DNA of 64,000 bases from Mycolicibacterium aromaticivorans JS19b1 = JCM 16368 (GTDB taxonomy: Bacteria; Actinomycetota; Actinomycetes; Mycobacteriales; Mycobacteriaceae): contig NZ_JALN02000001.1 in the NCBI RefSeq assembly GCF_000559085.1, positions 1,674,001 through 1,738,000 on the forward strand, read 5' to 3'. A model generated the notes under the pieces. That model ran no database searches. It saw nothing but the letters and a program-made list of their open reading frames with translations, and was not told where the DNA came from. The number at the start of each line of letters is the position of its first letter. The stretch's first letter is position 1. Positions 37,687-46,521 of this stretch are shown here, piece after piece. Made by a program: the position numbers and the translations under genes.

Positions 37687-37704
37687 CATCCGGACCCGGG
37701 GCTC
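37672..37704 (+). terminator. Attenuator hairpin before chorismate mutase
   Basis: GAGCCCCG plus GGTCCG (bulged C at 37680) pair with CGGACC plus CGGGGCTC (37691-37704), a 14-bp stem with loop CATC. GTCTCTTGTG follows, a weak U-containing tract. It lies 14 bases after the leader-peptide stop and 61 bases before the aroQ-type gene start. Confidence 0.7.
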
Positions 37705-37765
37705 GTCTCTTGTGTGAGGCCCGGGATCGAATGAGACCAGACCCACACACGAGGAGAACGAAGCG

Positions 37766-38044
37766 ATGACTCTGGAAATGGTTCCTGAAGCCGAGAACAA
37801 CATCGACATCGACAGCCTGCGCGGCGAGATCGACCGCCTCGACGCCGAGATCCTGGCGGCGGTCAAGCGTCGTACCGAGGTGTCCCAGGCCATCGGTCGG
37901 GCCCGGATGGCCTCCGGCGGCACGCGACTGGTGCACAGCCGTGAGATGAAGGTCATCGAGCGCTACAGCGAGCTGGGCCAGGACGGCAAGGATCTGGCGA
38001 TGCTGCTGCTGCGCATGGGTCGCGGCCGGCTCGGGCACTCCTGA
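37766..38044 (+). CDS. Chorismate mutase, AroQ-delta type
   Basis: A 92-residue all-helical cytosolic chorismate mutase converting chorismate to prephenate for Phe and Tyr synthesis, similar to M. tuberculosis Rv0948c. Seen: the helix-1 motif LRGEIDRLDAEILAAVKRR, SQAIGRARMASGG, and RLVHSREMKVIERYSELG, ending GRGRLGHS. The M. tuberculosis enzyme is weak alone and is activated by DAHP synthase, which binds its C-terminus (the RLGH end is conserved here). The ATG at 37766 follows GAGGAGAACG. Preceded by the leader-peptide attenuator, divergent from uvrD1. Confidence 0.95.
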   Translation: MTLEMVPEAENNIDIDSLRGEIDRLDAEILAAVKRRTEVSQAIGRARMASGGTRLVHSREMKVIERYSELGQDGKDLAMLLLRMGRGRLGHS

Positions 38045-38050
38045 GCGCAG

Positions 38051-40075
38051 CTAGCGCACTGCGTCAAGCAGCCACGGGGTCATCCACTTGACCGCGTTCG
38101 GCGTGGGGTGCACGCCGTCGATGCGGACCTGAACACCGTTGATCTTGTTGGTGTAGCCGCCGTTCGGCGCGAGCTTCTTGTTCAGATCGAGCACGGTCAC
38201 ATTCTTGCGATCGGCTACGACCCTGCGCAGCAAGGCATTCCACTGGTCGACCCGGCTTGGCTGATCCTCGGGGTATAGGTTGCCGTTCGTCTGCTCACCG
38301 TGCCGGCTGTATGGCTCGGTCGACACCACCACCAGTGCCCCGGTGGAGCCGAGGATGTCCAGCGCGTGCCGCAGTTCGCTCTCCAGGTACTTGTCGAAAT
38401 CGGGCTGACCGATGTGGGCCCAGTTGCCATTCCACTTGCGGTCCACCACCTCCCAGCGCCCGACCATCATCAGCACCACATCGGGCCGGTCGTGGCTGAT
38501 CCGCTGCGCCCAGCGTTCCGGCCAGGCGTCGCATTCCGGCTTCTGTTCCAGGATCTGCCCGGAGTAGCGGTACGGGCCGCCCCGGACCAGGCCGCAGCCG
38601 ATCGTGGTGCGGTCCAGGAAGTTGATGCCGGGGGTCGGCGGCAGGTAGCGCATCATCGTCCACCCGATGGAGTCACCGAACACCGACACGGTGTGCGGGC
38701 GCGGCCCGACCTGCACCGGCGCGGCCAGTCGCACCGTCTCCACCGGGGAGACCAGCGCGGCCTGGGTGATATCTGGGCTCGCCGGATCGATGCGGGTTCC
38801 GACCGGCACGACGACGACTGCGACGGCGACGGCCGTGGCCATCGTCGCGGCCGCCAGCCGGAGCTGGGGAACGTGCACGGGTCGCCAGCGCCGAACGGGA
38901 CGTTCGATGAGCCACCAGGATCCGACCGCCGCGAGCAGCGTGATCGCGCAGCGGGCGGCGAACAGCGGGTAACCGGTCCACCCGGTGCGCTCCCCGGTGA
39001 GCACCAGGAACACCGGCCAGTGCCAGAGGTACACGCCGTAGGAGACGGCGCCGAGCGCCACCAGCGGCGGGGTGGCCAGCACCCACGCCACCGGGCCGTT
39101 CTGTTCGAGCGCGACGCCCGCGATCACCGCGACGGCGGCCACCGCGACGACGATCAGCAGGCCGTTGCGGAATTCGGCGGCGCTGCCGGTCGCGACGTGC
39201 GTGATCGCGGCCAGGACGGCCACTCCGGCCACCGGGATTCCCCCGGCCAGCCAGCGGCCCCACCGCGACCGGATCAGCGGCCAGGCCGCCATCATCGCCG
39301 GCCAGTCCCGCACCAGCAGTGCGGCGGCCGCGGCCCCGATCAGCAGCGCTTGCGCGCGGGTGTCGGTGCCGAAGTACACCCGGTTGAGCGAGTCGTCGTC
39401 GGCCATCAGGATCGCCTCGGTGGCTGACGCAGCCGTTCCGACGAGGGCGAGGACCAGCACAGCCCAGCGAACCGCGGTGATGGTCGGCATCTTCTTGCGG
39501 CGGCGGGCGATCACGGCCAGCAGCACCGCCACCGCCGCGATGAGCACCGGCCAGATCAGGTAGTACTGCTCCTCGACGCCCAGCGACCAGGTGTGTTGCA
39601 GCGGTGAGGGCGGAGCGCCCTGGCTGAAGTAGTCGGTCTGATGCGACACGAACGCCCAGTTCGCCATCCACAGGAACGCGGCGACCGCATCGTTGCGCAA
39701 GCCGCTGACGGCGTCGGGCGGGAACAGCAGCCGCGCGGCGATCACCGCCAGCACCATCATCAGCAGCGCGGGCAGCAGCCTGCGGGCCCGTCGTACCCAG
39801 AACGCGCCGAGGTCGAGCCGGCCGGTTCGGCCGATCTCGTCGAGCAGCAGCGATGTGATGAGGAAGCCGCTGAGCACGAAGAAGACGTCGACGCCGATGA
39901 ATCCGCCTGCGACACCAGGGATTCCGCTGTGCCCGATCAGAACGAGGGCGACGGCGACCCCGCGGATCCCGTTCAGCGCGGGAATGCCCGAGCCGCGGGG
40001 CCGTGGCCTGCGCAGTTGGCTCGGTTGCGAGACGGGATCAACCCAGGGACTTTGCGCAAAGACGCGCGCCGTCAC
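38051..40075 (-). CDS. Acyltransferase-3 fused to an SGNH domain
   Basis: A 674-residue membrane protein (OafA/YrhL family). Ten to eleven helices fill residues about 25-410, starting GIPALNGIRGVAVALVLIGHS with the family motif QHTWSLGVEEQYYLIWPVL. A periplasmic SGNH-type esterase/transferase domain follows (about 460-674), with GDSIGW (Ser nucleophile) and DGVHPTPNA (Asp and His). Such proteins acylate sugars or lipids of the envelope. The GTG at 40075 is preceded by AGGAGGG; an ATG three bases away is out of frame. No sugar-synthesis genes are adjacent. Confidence 0.86.
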   Translation of the reverse strand: MTARVFAQSPWVDPVSQPSQLRRPRPRGSGIPALNGIRGVAVALVLIGHSGIPGVAGGFIGVDVFFVLSGFLITSLLLDEIGRTGRLDLGAFWVRRARRLLPALLMMVLAVIAARLLFPPDAVSGLRNDAVAAFLWMANWAFVSHQTDYFSQGAPPSPLQHTWSLGVEEQYYLIWPVLIAAVAVLLAVIARRRKKMPTITAVRWAVLVLALVGTAASATEAILMADDDSLNRVYFGTDTRAQALLIGAAAAALLVRDWPAMMAAWPLIRSRWGRWLAGGIPVAGVAVLAAITHVATGSAAEFRNGLLIVVAVAAVAVIAGVALEQNGPVAWVLATPPLVALGAVSYGVYLWHWPVFLVLTGERTGWTGYPLFAARCAITLLAAVGSWWLIERPVRRWRPVHVPQLRLAAATMATAVAVAVVVVPVGTRIDPASPDITQAALVSPVETVRLAAPVQVGPRPHTVSVFGDSIGWTMMRYLPPTPGINFLDRTTIGCGLVRGGPYRYSGQILEQKPECDAWPERWAQRISHDRPDVVLMMVGRWEVVDRKWNGNWAHIGQPDFDKYLESELRHALDILGSTGALVVVSTEPYSRHGEQTNGNLYPEDQPSRVDQWNALLRRVVADRKNVTVLDLNKKLAPNGGYTNKINGVQVRIDGVHPTPNAVKWMTPWLLDAVR

Positions 40076-40340
40076 ACCATGCCCTCCTAGTTCTTCGGTG
40101 CTGTGAAATCTAGTTCGCAGGCACCGTCGATCAGCGCAGGCGCGCGGTCGTTTACGTCAATTCCTTGCGGCGCTCGGCATCCTCGTCGGCGAGGGCGACA
40201 TGGCCGATGTGGCGAGCGGGCTGGCCGGCGCATTTCGCCATGTGGAGGGTCGGCGACAACGACCGCGGCGGCATCACCGGCGGCTACGCCACCCCGTGGG
40301 TTCGCGGTTGTCGGCGCACTGCCGCCCGGTCAGCTGAGAT
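40076..40340. other. Intergenic region without a clear gene
   Basis: These 265 bases, between the acyltransferase promoter and a small ORF, contain overlapping plus-strand frames (40103-40453, 40165-40488) with no ribosome site and no recognisable domain. I see no gene here. The stretch 40076-40140 must hold the acyltransferase promoter. Confidence 0.45.
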
Positions 40341-40505
40341 TCAGCAGCGCGTCAGGTCCCGGTCGACGATCTTGGGGCGCTGCGGCGCCTCGGGGAGCAG
40401 CTGGTCGAGGGCCAGCATCAGGCCGGCGACCGCGCCGGAGAGCTGCGCGGTGACGAGTTCAGACACCCCTCGACGCGCAGGAGCCTGAGGAATGCTGATC
40501 TTCAT
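40341..40505 (-). CDS. Small hypothetical protein behind a palindrome
   Basis: A 54-residue ORF starting MKISIPQAPARRGVSELVTA and continuing with a hydrophobic helix-like stretch QLSGAVAGLMLALDQLLPEA, ending DRDLTRC. Third positions are G/C-rich from codon 17 on, typical of real genes here, less so before. On the minus strand TAACCA lies six bases before the ATG (possible leaderless -10), and a perfect 16-bp palindrome lies 19 bases upstream. I do not recognise it; it may be a remnant. Confidence 0.4.
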   Translation of the reverse strand: MKISIPQAPARRGVSELVTAQLSGAVAGLMLALDQLLPEAPQRPKIVDRDLTRC

Positions 40506-40523
40506 GGCGCTTGGTTACCCCGT

Positions 40524-40539
40524 GCTTGCAATTGCAAGC
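40524..40539. promoter_or_regulatory. Perfect 16-bp palindrome, probable operator
   Basis: GCTTGCAATTGCAAGC is fully self-complementary. It lies between the end of the aldehyde dehydrogenase gene and the small ORF on the same strand, overlapping the expected -35 region of that ORF. The TTGCAA half-sites suit a MarR- or TetR-type dimer. Confidence 0.6.
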
Positions 40540-40561
40540 GTGAAGCGCGCCACAGTTAGCA

Positions 40562-42046
40562 CTACTTGGTCAGCGCGATGTACTTGGTGTCCAGATATTC
40601 GTCGATGCCTTCGATGCCGCCCTCGCGACCGAAGCCGGATTCCTTGACGCCACCGAACGGCGCCGCCGGATCGGAGATCACGCCCCGGTTCACCCCGACC
40701 ATGCCGGATTCGATCTCCTCGGCGACCCGCAGCGCCCGGTCCAGCGACTCGGTGTAGATGTAGGCCGCCAGCCCGTATTCGGTGTTGTTGGCCGCGGCGA
40801 CGCCGTCCTCCTCGCTGTCGAAGCCGATGATCGGCGCGACGGGCCCGAACACCTCCTCGGTGAGGATGCGCGCGGTCGGCGGGATGTCGGTCAGAACGGT
40901 GGCCGGGTAGAAGTTGCCCGGTCCGCCGGGGGCCTCGCCACCGAGGGCGACTTTCGCCCCCTTCTCGACGGCGTCGTTGACGAGTTCCTGAACTTTGTTC
41001 AGCTGCTTGGTGTTGATCAGCGGACCCAGCTTGCTCGACGGGTCCAGCCCGTTGCCCAGATTCACCTCGGCCATGCGCTTGACGAATTTGTCGGTGAATT
41101 CGTCGATCACCGCGTTGGCGACGTGGATGCGGTTGGCCGCGGTGCACGCCTCGCCGCCGTTGCGCATCTTGGCGAGCATCGCGCCCTCGACCGCGGCATC
41201 GACGTCGGCGTCGTCGAAGACCACGAACGGCGCGTTACCGCCCAGCTCCATCGAGGTGCGCAGCAGCTTGTCCGCCGACTGCGCGACCAACGCTTTACCG
41301 ACGCCGGTTGAGCCGGTGAAGGTCAGCTTCCGTAACCGGCCGTCGTCGATCAGCGCCTTGGTGACCTCACCCGGCCGGCTCGTGGGCAGGATCGACAGCA
41401 CACCCTTGGGCAGTCCCGCTTCGGCCATCAGCTTGGCCAGCAGCAGCATGGTCAGCGGGGTCTCCTGGGCCGGCTTGATGATCATGGTGCAGCCGGCCGC
41501 GAACGCGGGCCCGATCTTGCGGGTCCCCATGGCCAGCGGAAAGTTCCACGGCGTGATCGCGTAACAGGGGCCGACGGGCTGCTTGGTGACGATGATCCGA
41601 CCGGTGCCGGCCGGCGACGGGGTGTACCGGCCCCCGATGCGCACCGCCTCCTCGGCGAACCAGCGGAAGAATTCGGCGCCGTACTTGACCTCGCCCATGC
41701 TCTCGGCGACGACCTTGCCCATCTCCAGGGTCATCAGCGCGGCCAGATCGTCGGCGCGGTCGATGATCGTCTCGAACACCGAACGCAGGATCTCCCCACG
41801 ATCCCGCGCCGGGGTGGCCGCCCACTGCGCCTGCACCGCGCACGCGGCGTCGAGGGCGGCGACCGCGTCCTCGGCGGTGGCATCGGCCACCGTCGCGATG
41901 ACCTCGTCGTTCGACGGGTCGAAGACCTCGAACGTGGACGACCCCGGCCGCTCTTCTCCGCCAATCCACAAACCCGTGGGAACCGACGACAACAGCCGTT
42001 CAATGTCTGGGGTGCTCATCCCTCCATCATGTACACCTTTGGTCAC
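40562..42046 (-). CDS. gabD: NAD(P)-dependent succinate-semialdehyde dehydrogenase type
   Basis: A 494-residue aldehyde dehydrogenase. Motifs: [20 protein letters not shown] (cofactor), [28 protein letters not shown] with the general-base Glu, [10 protein letters not shown] with the catalytic Cys at about 290, and EVFGPVAPI. Best match is the succinate-semialdehyde dehydrogenase group (GabD), making succinate from the GABA or alpha-ketoglutarate-decarboxylase branch; other aldehydes are possible. The GTG at 42046 is chosen since TAGTGT lies 6 bases upstream (leaderless); the ATG at 42019 is an alternative. Divergent from pgi with overlapping -10 boxes. Confidence 0.87.
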   Translation of the reverse strand: MTKGVHDGGMSTPDIERLLSSVPTGLWIGGEERPGSSTFEVFDPSNDEVIATVADATAEDAVAALDAACAVQAQWAATPARDRGEILRSVFETIIDRADDLAALMTLEMGKVVAESMGEVKYGAEFFRWFAEEAVRIGGRYTPSPAGTGRIIVTKQPVGPCYAITPWNFPLAMGTRKIGPAFAAGCTMIIKPAQETPLTMLLLAKLMAEAGLPKGVLSILPTSRPGEVTKALIDDGRLRKLTFTGSTGVGKALVAQSADKLLRTSMELGGNAPFVVFDDADVDAAVEGAMLAKMRNGGEACTAANRIHVANAVIDEFTDKFVKRMAEVNLGNGLDPSSKLGPLINTKQLNKVQELVNDAVEKGAKVALGGEAPGGPGNFYPATVLTDIPPTARILTEEVFGPVAPIIGFDSEEDGVAAANNTEYGLAAYIYTESLDRALRVAEEIESGMVGVNRGVISDPAAPFGGVKESGFGREGGIEGIDEYLDTKYIALTK

Positions 42047-42052
42047 CTCGTC

Positions 42053-42062
42053 ACACTAGGGT
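42053..42062. promoter_or_regulatory. Overlapping divergent -10 boxes of gabD and pgi
   Basis: On the minus strand TAGTGT (42058-42053) lies 6 bases before the GTG at 42046. On the plus strand TAGGGT (42057-42062) lies 7 bases before the ATG at 42070. The boxes share bases 42057-42058, so two RNA polymerases cannot use them together. Both transcripts would be leaderless. Confidence 0.6.
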
Positions 42063-42069
42063 CGAACGA

Positions 42070-43719
42070 ATGACTGGAGACATTTCCGCTACGCCTGAAT
42101 GGAACGCGCTGAGTCGCCACCACGACCAGATCGCCGGGAAACACCTCCGCGAGTTTTTCGACGAAGATCCCGCCCGTGGCCGCGAGCTCACGCTGACCGT
42201 CGGCGACCTGTACATCGACTACAGCAAGCACCGCGTCACCCGGGAGACGCTGTCTCTGCTTGTCGATCTCGCCCGCGCCGCCAACCTCGAACAGCACCGC
42301 GACGCCATGCTGTCCGGCCAGCACATCAACACCTCTGAGGACCGCGCGGTGTTGCACACCGCGCTGCGTCTGCCGCGTGACGCCACGCTGGAGGTCGACG
42401 GTCAGAACGTGGTCGCCGATGTGCACGAGGTGCTCGACGCGATGGGCGACTTCACCGACCGGCTGCGCAGCGGTGAGTGGACCGGCGCCACCGGCGAGCG
42501 GATCAAGACCGTCGTCAACATCGGCATCGGTGGCTCGGATCTGGGGCCGGTGATGGTGTACCAGGCGCTGCGGCACTATGCCGATGCCGGCATCTCGGCG
42601 CGGTTCGTCTCCAACGTCGACCCGGCCGACCTGGTCGCGAAGCTCGACGGACTCGACCCTGCCACAACGCTTTTCATCATCGCCTCCAAGACGTTCTCGA
42701 CGCTGGAGACACTGACCAACGCGACCGCCGCCCGGCGCTGGCTCACCGACGCACTCGGTGACGCCGCGGTGTCGAAGCACTTCGTGGCGGTGTCGACGAA
42801 CAAGAAGCTGGTGGACAGCTTCGGCATCAACACCGCCAACATGTTCGGCTTCTGGGACTGGGTGGGCGGCCGCTACTCGGTGGATTCGGCGATCGGCCTG
42901 TCAGTGATGGCGGTGATCGGCCGCGAGGCATTCGCCGACTTCCTGTCCGGATTCCACATCGTTGACCGTCACTTCGCCACTGCCCCTTTGGAATCCAACG
43001 CACCGGCATTACTCGGGCTGATCGGCCTGTGGTACTCCGACTTCTTCGGCGCCGAGACCCGCGCGGTGCTGCCCTACTCCAATGACCTGTCCCGCTTCGC
43101 GGCGTACCTGCAGCAGCTGACGATGGAGTCCAACGGTAAATCCGTGAAATCGGACGGGACCCCTGTAACGACCCCGACCGGCGAGATCTTCTGGGGCGAG
43201 CCGGGAACCAACGGCCAGCACGCGTTCTACCAACTGCTACATCAAGGCACCCGGCTGGTACCAGCCGACTTCATCGGGTTCTCCCAGCCCACCGACGACC
43301 TGCCGACCGCCGACGGGTCGGGCAGCATGCACGACCTGCTGATGAGCAACTTCTTCGCCCAGACCCAGGTGCTGGCGTTCGGCAAGACCGCCGAGGAGAT
43401 CGCGGCGGAGGGCACTCCTGCCAATGTCGTTCCGCACAAGGTGATGCCGGGCAACCGGCCGAGCACGTCGATCCTGGCAGACCGGTTGACTCCGTCGGTG
43501 GTCGGCCAGCTGATCGCGCTCTACGAACATCAGGTGTTCACCGAAGGCGTGATCTGGGGTATCGACTCGTTCGACCAGTGGGGCGTCGAGCTGGGCAAGA
43601 CGCAGGCGAAGGCACTGCTCGGGGTGATCACCAGTGATGGCTCGCCGCCCAAGCAGACCGACAGCTCGACCGACGAGCTGGTGCGCCGCTACCGGACCGA
43701 AAGGGGCCGGGTCCGCTAG
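42070..43719 (+). CDS. pgi: Glucose-6-phosphate isomerase
   Basis: A 549-residue glycolytic and gluconeogenic enzyme interconverting glucose-6-phosphate and fructose-6-phosphate. Seen: [37 protein letters not shown], the PGI signature around [26 protein letters not shown], the active-site stretch [16 protein letters not shown] and [20 protein letters not shown] near the C-terminus. Usual length. A leaderless -10 lies 7 bases upstream of the ATG. It ends 4 bases into the convergent SDR gene. Confidence 0.97.
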   Translation: MTGDISATPEWNALSRHHDQIAGKHLREFFDEDPARGRELTLTVGDLYIDYSKHRVTRETLSLLVDLARAANLEQHRDAMLSGQHINTSEDRAVLHTALRLPRDATLEVDGQNVVADVHEVLDAMGDFTDRLRSGEWTGATGERIKTVVNIGIGGSDLGPVMVYQALRHYADAGISARFVSNVDPADLVAKLDGLDPATTLFIIASKTFSTLETLTNATAARRWLTDALGDAAVSKHFVAVSTNKKLVDSFGINTANMFGFWDWVGGRYSVDSAIGLSVMAVIGREAFADFLSGFHIVDRHFATAPLESNAPALLGLIGLWYSDFFGAETRAVLPYSNDLSRFAAYLQQLTMESNGKSVKSDGTPVTTPTGEIFWGEPGTNGQHAFYQLLHQGTRLVPADFIGFSQPTDDLPTADGSGSMHDLLMSNFFAQTQVLAFGKTAEEIAAEGTPANVVPHKVMPGNRPSTSILADRLTPSVVGQLIALYEHQVFTEGVIWGIDSFDQWGVELGKTQAKALLGVITSDGSPPKQTDSSTDELVRRYRTERGRVR

Positions 43720-44465
43720 GCGAACAGCTTGGTGAACCGGGTCGGCACGACCTTCATCAGCGCCACCAGCGGAATCCACGGCCACCCGGGCACGATCGCC
43801 CGTCCGGCTTCCCGCTCGATGGCGGCGACGATCTGGCGCACGCCGGTGTCGGTGTCGACCATCAGCATGGTGGTCTTCGATTTCGCGGTCATCTCCGACT
43901 CGATGTAACCGGGTTCGATGACGGTGACTGTGATTGGGCCAGAGGCATATTCGGCCCGCAAAGACTCACCCAGTGAGCTCAGCCCAGCCTTGCTCGCCGC
44001 ATAGGCGGCCTTGACGCCGGGAACCCCGCGGTTGCCCATCACACTCGACATCAGCACCAGATGCCCTGAGCCCGTCGCCGTGAACATCGCCAGCGCCGCT
44101 TCGATCTGCACCAGCGCCGAGACCAGGTTGGTCTCGATGGTGGCCTTGTTGGCCCACACCTTGCCGGAGCCGAGCCGGGCACCCTTGCCGATCCCGGCAT
44201 TGACGACGACCCGGTCGATGCCGCCGAGTTGATCGGAGAGGTCGGCGAACACGTCGGGCACCCGGTCGTGGTCGTCGACGTCGAGGGCCGCGACGGCAAC
44301 CGTGATGTTCGGGTGTCGCCCGACCAGTTCGGCCTTCAGCTCGTCGAGGCGGTCCAGGCGGCGCGCGCACAACGCCAGATCGCGACCCTTGGCCGCGAAC
44401 GCGCGGGCCATCCCGGCCCCGAGTCCGGAACTCGCCCCGGTGATGAGGATCTTCTGGCGTCTCAC
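43716..44465 (-). CDS. Short-chain dehydrogenase/reductase (Rv0945-like)
   Basis: A 249-residue SDR with the cofactor loop [29 protein letters not shown] (NAG motif), the catalytic Ser in [10 protein letters not shown] and the Tyr-Lys pair in [15 protein letters not shown]-type second strand (ARR after strand 2) suggests NADPH use. Substrate unknown. The GTG at 44465 has a TAAGCT -10 (44477-44472) 6 bases upstream, a leaderless start. It lies 13 bases from the Fpg-type gene, transcribed in the same direction. Confidence 0.9.
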   Translation of the reverse strand: MRRQKILITGASSGLGAGMARAFAAKGRDLALCARRLDRLDELKAELVGRHPNITVAVAALDVDDHDRVPDVFADLSDQLGGIDRVVVNAGIGKGARLGSGKVWANKATIETNLVSALVQIEAALAMFTATGSGHLVLMSSVMGNRGVPGVKAAYAASKAGLSSLGESLRAEYASGPITVTVIEPGYIESEMTAKSKTTMLMVDTDTGVRQIVAAIEREAGRAIVPGWPWIPLVALMKVVPTRFTKLFA

Positions 44466-44478
44466 CGGGGCAGCTTAT

Positions 44479-45342
44479 CTATTTGAGCAGCTTCGACATC
44501 CGCCGGTCGGCCAGCACCTTGCCCCCGGTCTGACACGTCGGGCAGTACTGAAACGACTTGTCGACGAAGGACACCTCGCGCACGGTGTCACCGCACACCG
44601 GGCAGGGCAACCCGGTGCGGGCATGCACCCGCAGTCCAGATCGCTTCTCCCCCTTCAGGGTTGCCGCCTGCTGCCCCACCGAGCGCTGCACGGCGTCGGT
44701 CAGCACGGTGATCATCGCGCTGTGCAGGGCGCCGAGTTGTGCGGCGGTGAGCTTGTTGGCCGTCGCGAACGGCGACAGTTTCGCGACATGCAGTATCTCG
44801 TCGCTGTAGGCGTTGCCGATTCCGGCGATCACCTTTTGGTCGGTGATCACCGTCTTGATCCGCCCACCGTGCGGCTTGAGAATGTCCGCCAGCTGTTCTG
44901 GGCCGATCTCCAGCGCGTCGGGGCCAAGCGTTGCGATGCCGGGCACCGTGGCCGGGTCGTCGACGATCCACACCGCGAGCCGCTTCTGGGTGCCGGCCTC
45001 GGTCAGGTCGAAACCGGGCGCTTCCCCGGGTGTTCCGAGGTGCACCCGCAGGCCGATCGGGCCCTTACCCGGCTTGAGCGGGGCGGCCGCGAGCTTGTCG
45101 CTCCACTTCAGCCAGCCTGCCCTCGACAGATGGGTGATCAACCACAGCCCACCGGCCTGCATCCCGAGGTACTTGCCCCAGCGGGCCGCGCCCGTCACGG
45201 GTTGTCCGTGCAGCGCCGTCGGCGGCGGGTCGAACGTCTTGAGCACCGACAGCGCGGAGACATCGATGCGGCCGACCGTCCGGCCGACCGCGTGCCGACG
45301 CAGGTGGTCGGCCAGGGCCTCGACTTCGGGCAGCTCAGGCAT
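44479..45342 (-). CDS. Fpg/Nei-family DNA glycosylase (Rv0944-like)
   Basis: A 287-residue base-excision repair enzyme that removes oxidised bases by beta/delta elimination. The catalytic N-terminus is PELPEVEALADHL (Pro2 nucleophile, Glu3). The helix-two-turn-helix region contains IAGIGNAYSDEILH, and the C-terminal zinc finger is CPVCGDTV...YCPTCQTGG. It is longer than E. coli Fpg. Mycobacteria have two Fpg and two Nei proteins; this one corresponds to Rv0944 by context. TAACCT (45354-45349) lies 6 bases before the ATG, giving a leaderless transcript. Confidence 0.92.
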   Translation of the reverse strand: MPELPEVEALADHLRRHAVGRTVGRIDVSALSVLKTFDPPPTALHGQPVTGAARWGKYLGMQAGGLWLITHLSRAGWLKWSDKLAAAPLKPGKGPIGLRVHLGTPGEAPGFDLTEAGTQKRLAVWIVDDPATVPGIATLGPDALEIGPEQLADILKPHGGRIKTVITDQKVIAGIGNAYSDEILHVAKLSPFATANKLTAAQLGALHSAMITVLTDAVQRSVGQQAATLKGEKRSGLRVHARTGLPCPVCGDTVREVSFVDKSFQYCPTCQTGGKVLADRRMSKLLK

Positions 45343-45351
45343 ACGTTCAGG

Positions 45352-45744
45352 TTAGCGGCGGTCTGCGTCACGCAACGGCAGCGAGAACAGCCAGCCCACG
45401 ATCGACAGCGCGATCGCCGCCCAGATGGCGGTCCACCAGAACTGGTCGATCTGCAGTCCCCAGTGCGTGGTGTGGTCGGTGATCCAGGCGGTGATCCACA
45501 ACATCAGCGCATTGATCACGACGTGAAACAGCCCGAGCGTGACGATGTACAGGGGTATCGACACGATCTGCACGACGGGTTTGATGATCGCGTTCACCAC
45601 GCCGAAGACGATCGCGACGACCAGAACGATGCCGATCCGCTGCAGCGCGGTGTCCCCGCCGACGAAGCGGATGCCGGGCACGATCAGCGTCACAACCCAC
45701 AGCGCAAGCCCGGTCACCGCGGCGCGGAGGAGAAACGATCCCAT
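45352..45744 (-). CDS. Phage-holin family membrane protein
   Basis: A 130-residue protein with four membrane helices (FLLRAAVTGLALWVVTLIVP, GIVLVVAIVFGVVNAIIKP, LFHVVINALMLWITAWI, WTAIWAAIALSIVGWLFSL). It belongs to the YvlD/holin superfamily IV type found widely in bacteria; no phage genes are around, so it is a housekeeping envelope protein of unknown role. The ATG at 45744 follows GGGAGAATCC; the frame to 45771 is longer but lacks support. It ends 9 bases from the fpg-type gene start. Confidence 0.82.
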   Translation of the reverse strand: MGSFLLRAAVTGLALWVVTLIVPGIRFVGGDTALQRIGIVLVVAIVFGVVNAIIKPVVQIVSIPLYIVTLGLFHVVINALMLWITAWITDHTTHWGLQIDQFWWTAIWAAIALSIVGWLFSLPLRDADRR

Positions 45745-45777
45745 GCGGGGATTCTCCCAGAAGCCGGTCAATCGGGA

Positions 45778-46512
45778 CTAGGCCCGCAAGAGATAGATGT
45801 CCATGATCCAGCCGTGTTGCGCGCGAGCCTCGGCGCGCAACGTGGCGATGCGCTCGCCGACATCGCCGACGGTGCCCGACATCAACAGTTCATCTGTGGT
45901 GCCGAGGTAAGCGCCCCACCAGATGCTGGTCTGCGGCGGGCAGCCGAGGAAGGCGCAGTCGCCGTCGAGCATCACCACCGCCGAGCCGGTCAGACCGGTC
46001 TTACGCAATCGCCGCCCGGTGGTGATCAACACGGCTTCGCCCACGTCGTTGAGCGGGATCCGATGCCGCGCGGTCAGCGCCTGGATCGCGGTGATGCCGG
46101 GGATGACGTCGTAGTCGAATTCGATGTGCCGGCCGACCTGGTCGAGGATCCGCAGTGTGCTGTCGTACAGCGACGGGTCTCCCCACGCCAGGAAGGCGCC
46201 GACGCCGTCGGGCCCGAGCTCGGTGTCGATGGCCCGGGCCCACAGCTCGGCGCGGGCGGCATGCCAGTCGGCGACGGCCTGGGTGTAGTCACCGTCGGCC
46301 GCGCGTTTCGGGTCGGGCAGTTCGACGAAACGGTAGCCCGGCTCGTCGATGAACCTCGCGCAGATCTCGCGCCGCAGGGCTACCAGGTCGCTCTTGGCCT
46401 CACCCTTGTCCATCGCGAAGAACACGTCGGTGTCGTTGAGCGCACGGATCGCCTGAGACGTCACGTAGTCGGGGTCGCCGGCTCCGACACCGATGACGTG
46501 GATGGTGCGCAC
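45778..46512 (-). CDS. cobF: Precorrin-6A synthase (deacetylating)
   Basis: A 244-residue SAM-dependent methyltransferase of the aerobic cobalamin pathway that methylates C1 and removes acetate. It starts RTIHVIGVGAGDPDYVTSQA and has GAFLAWGDPSLYDSTLRIL, DVIPGITAIQALTARH and GCPPQTSIWWGAYLG. Usual length. The GTG at 46512 has TAGGCT (46524-46519) 6 bases upstream, overlapping the stop of the MFS gene. cobF is known to be deleted from the M. tuberculosis complex but kept near this locus in M. canettii and environmental species. No other cob gene is in the window. Confidence 0.93.
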   Translation of the reverse strand: MRTIHVIGVGAGDPDYVTSQAIRALNDTDVFFAMDKGEAKSDLVALRREICARFIDEPGYRFVELPDPKRAADGDYTQAVADWHAARAELWARAIDTELGPDGVGAFLAWGDPSLYDSTLRILDQVGRHIEFDYDVIPGITAIQALTARHRIPLNDVGEAVLITTGRRLRKTGLTGSAVVMLDGDCAFLGCPPQTSIWWGAYLGTTDELLMSGTVGDVGERIATLRAEARAQHGWIMDIYLLRA

Positions 46513-46521
46513 CGAGGCAGC

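Noticed and set aside
35545..37734. A 729-codon open frame on the plus strand opposite uvrD1
   Set aside because: It mirrors the uvrD1 gene and has no ribosome site and no recognisable domain; long antisense frames are normal in this GC-rich DNA. The same holds for 7574-9214 (minus), 12665-14146 (minus), 14431-15645 (minus) and 21828-23375 (plus).
40158..40172. AAGGAATTGACG on the minus strand, like a 16S rRNA motif
   Set aside because: Flanks do not continue the 16S sequence; chance match.
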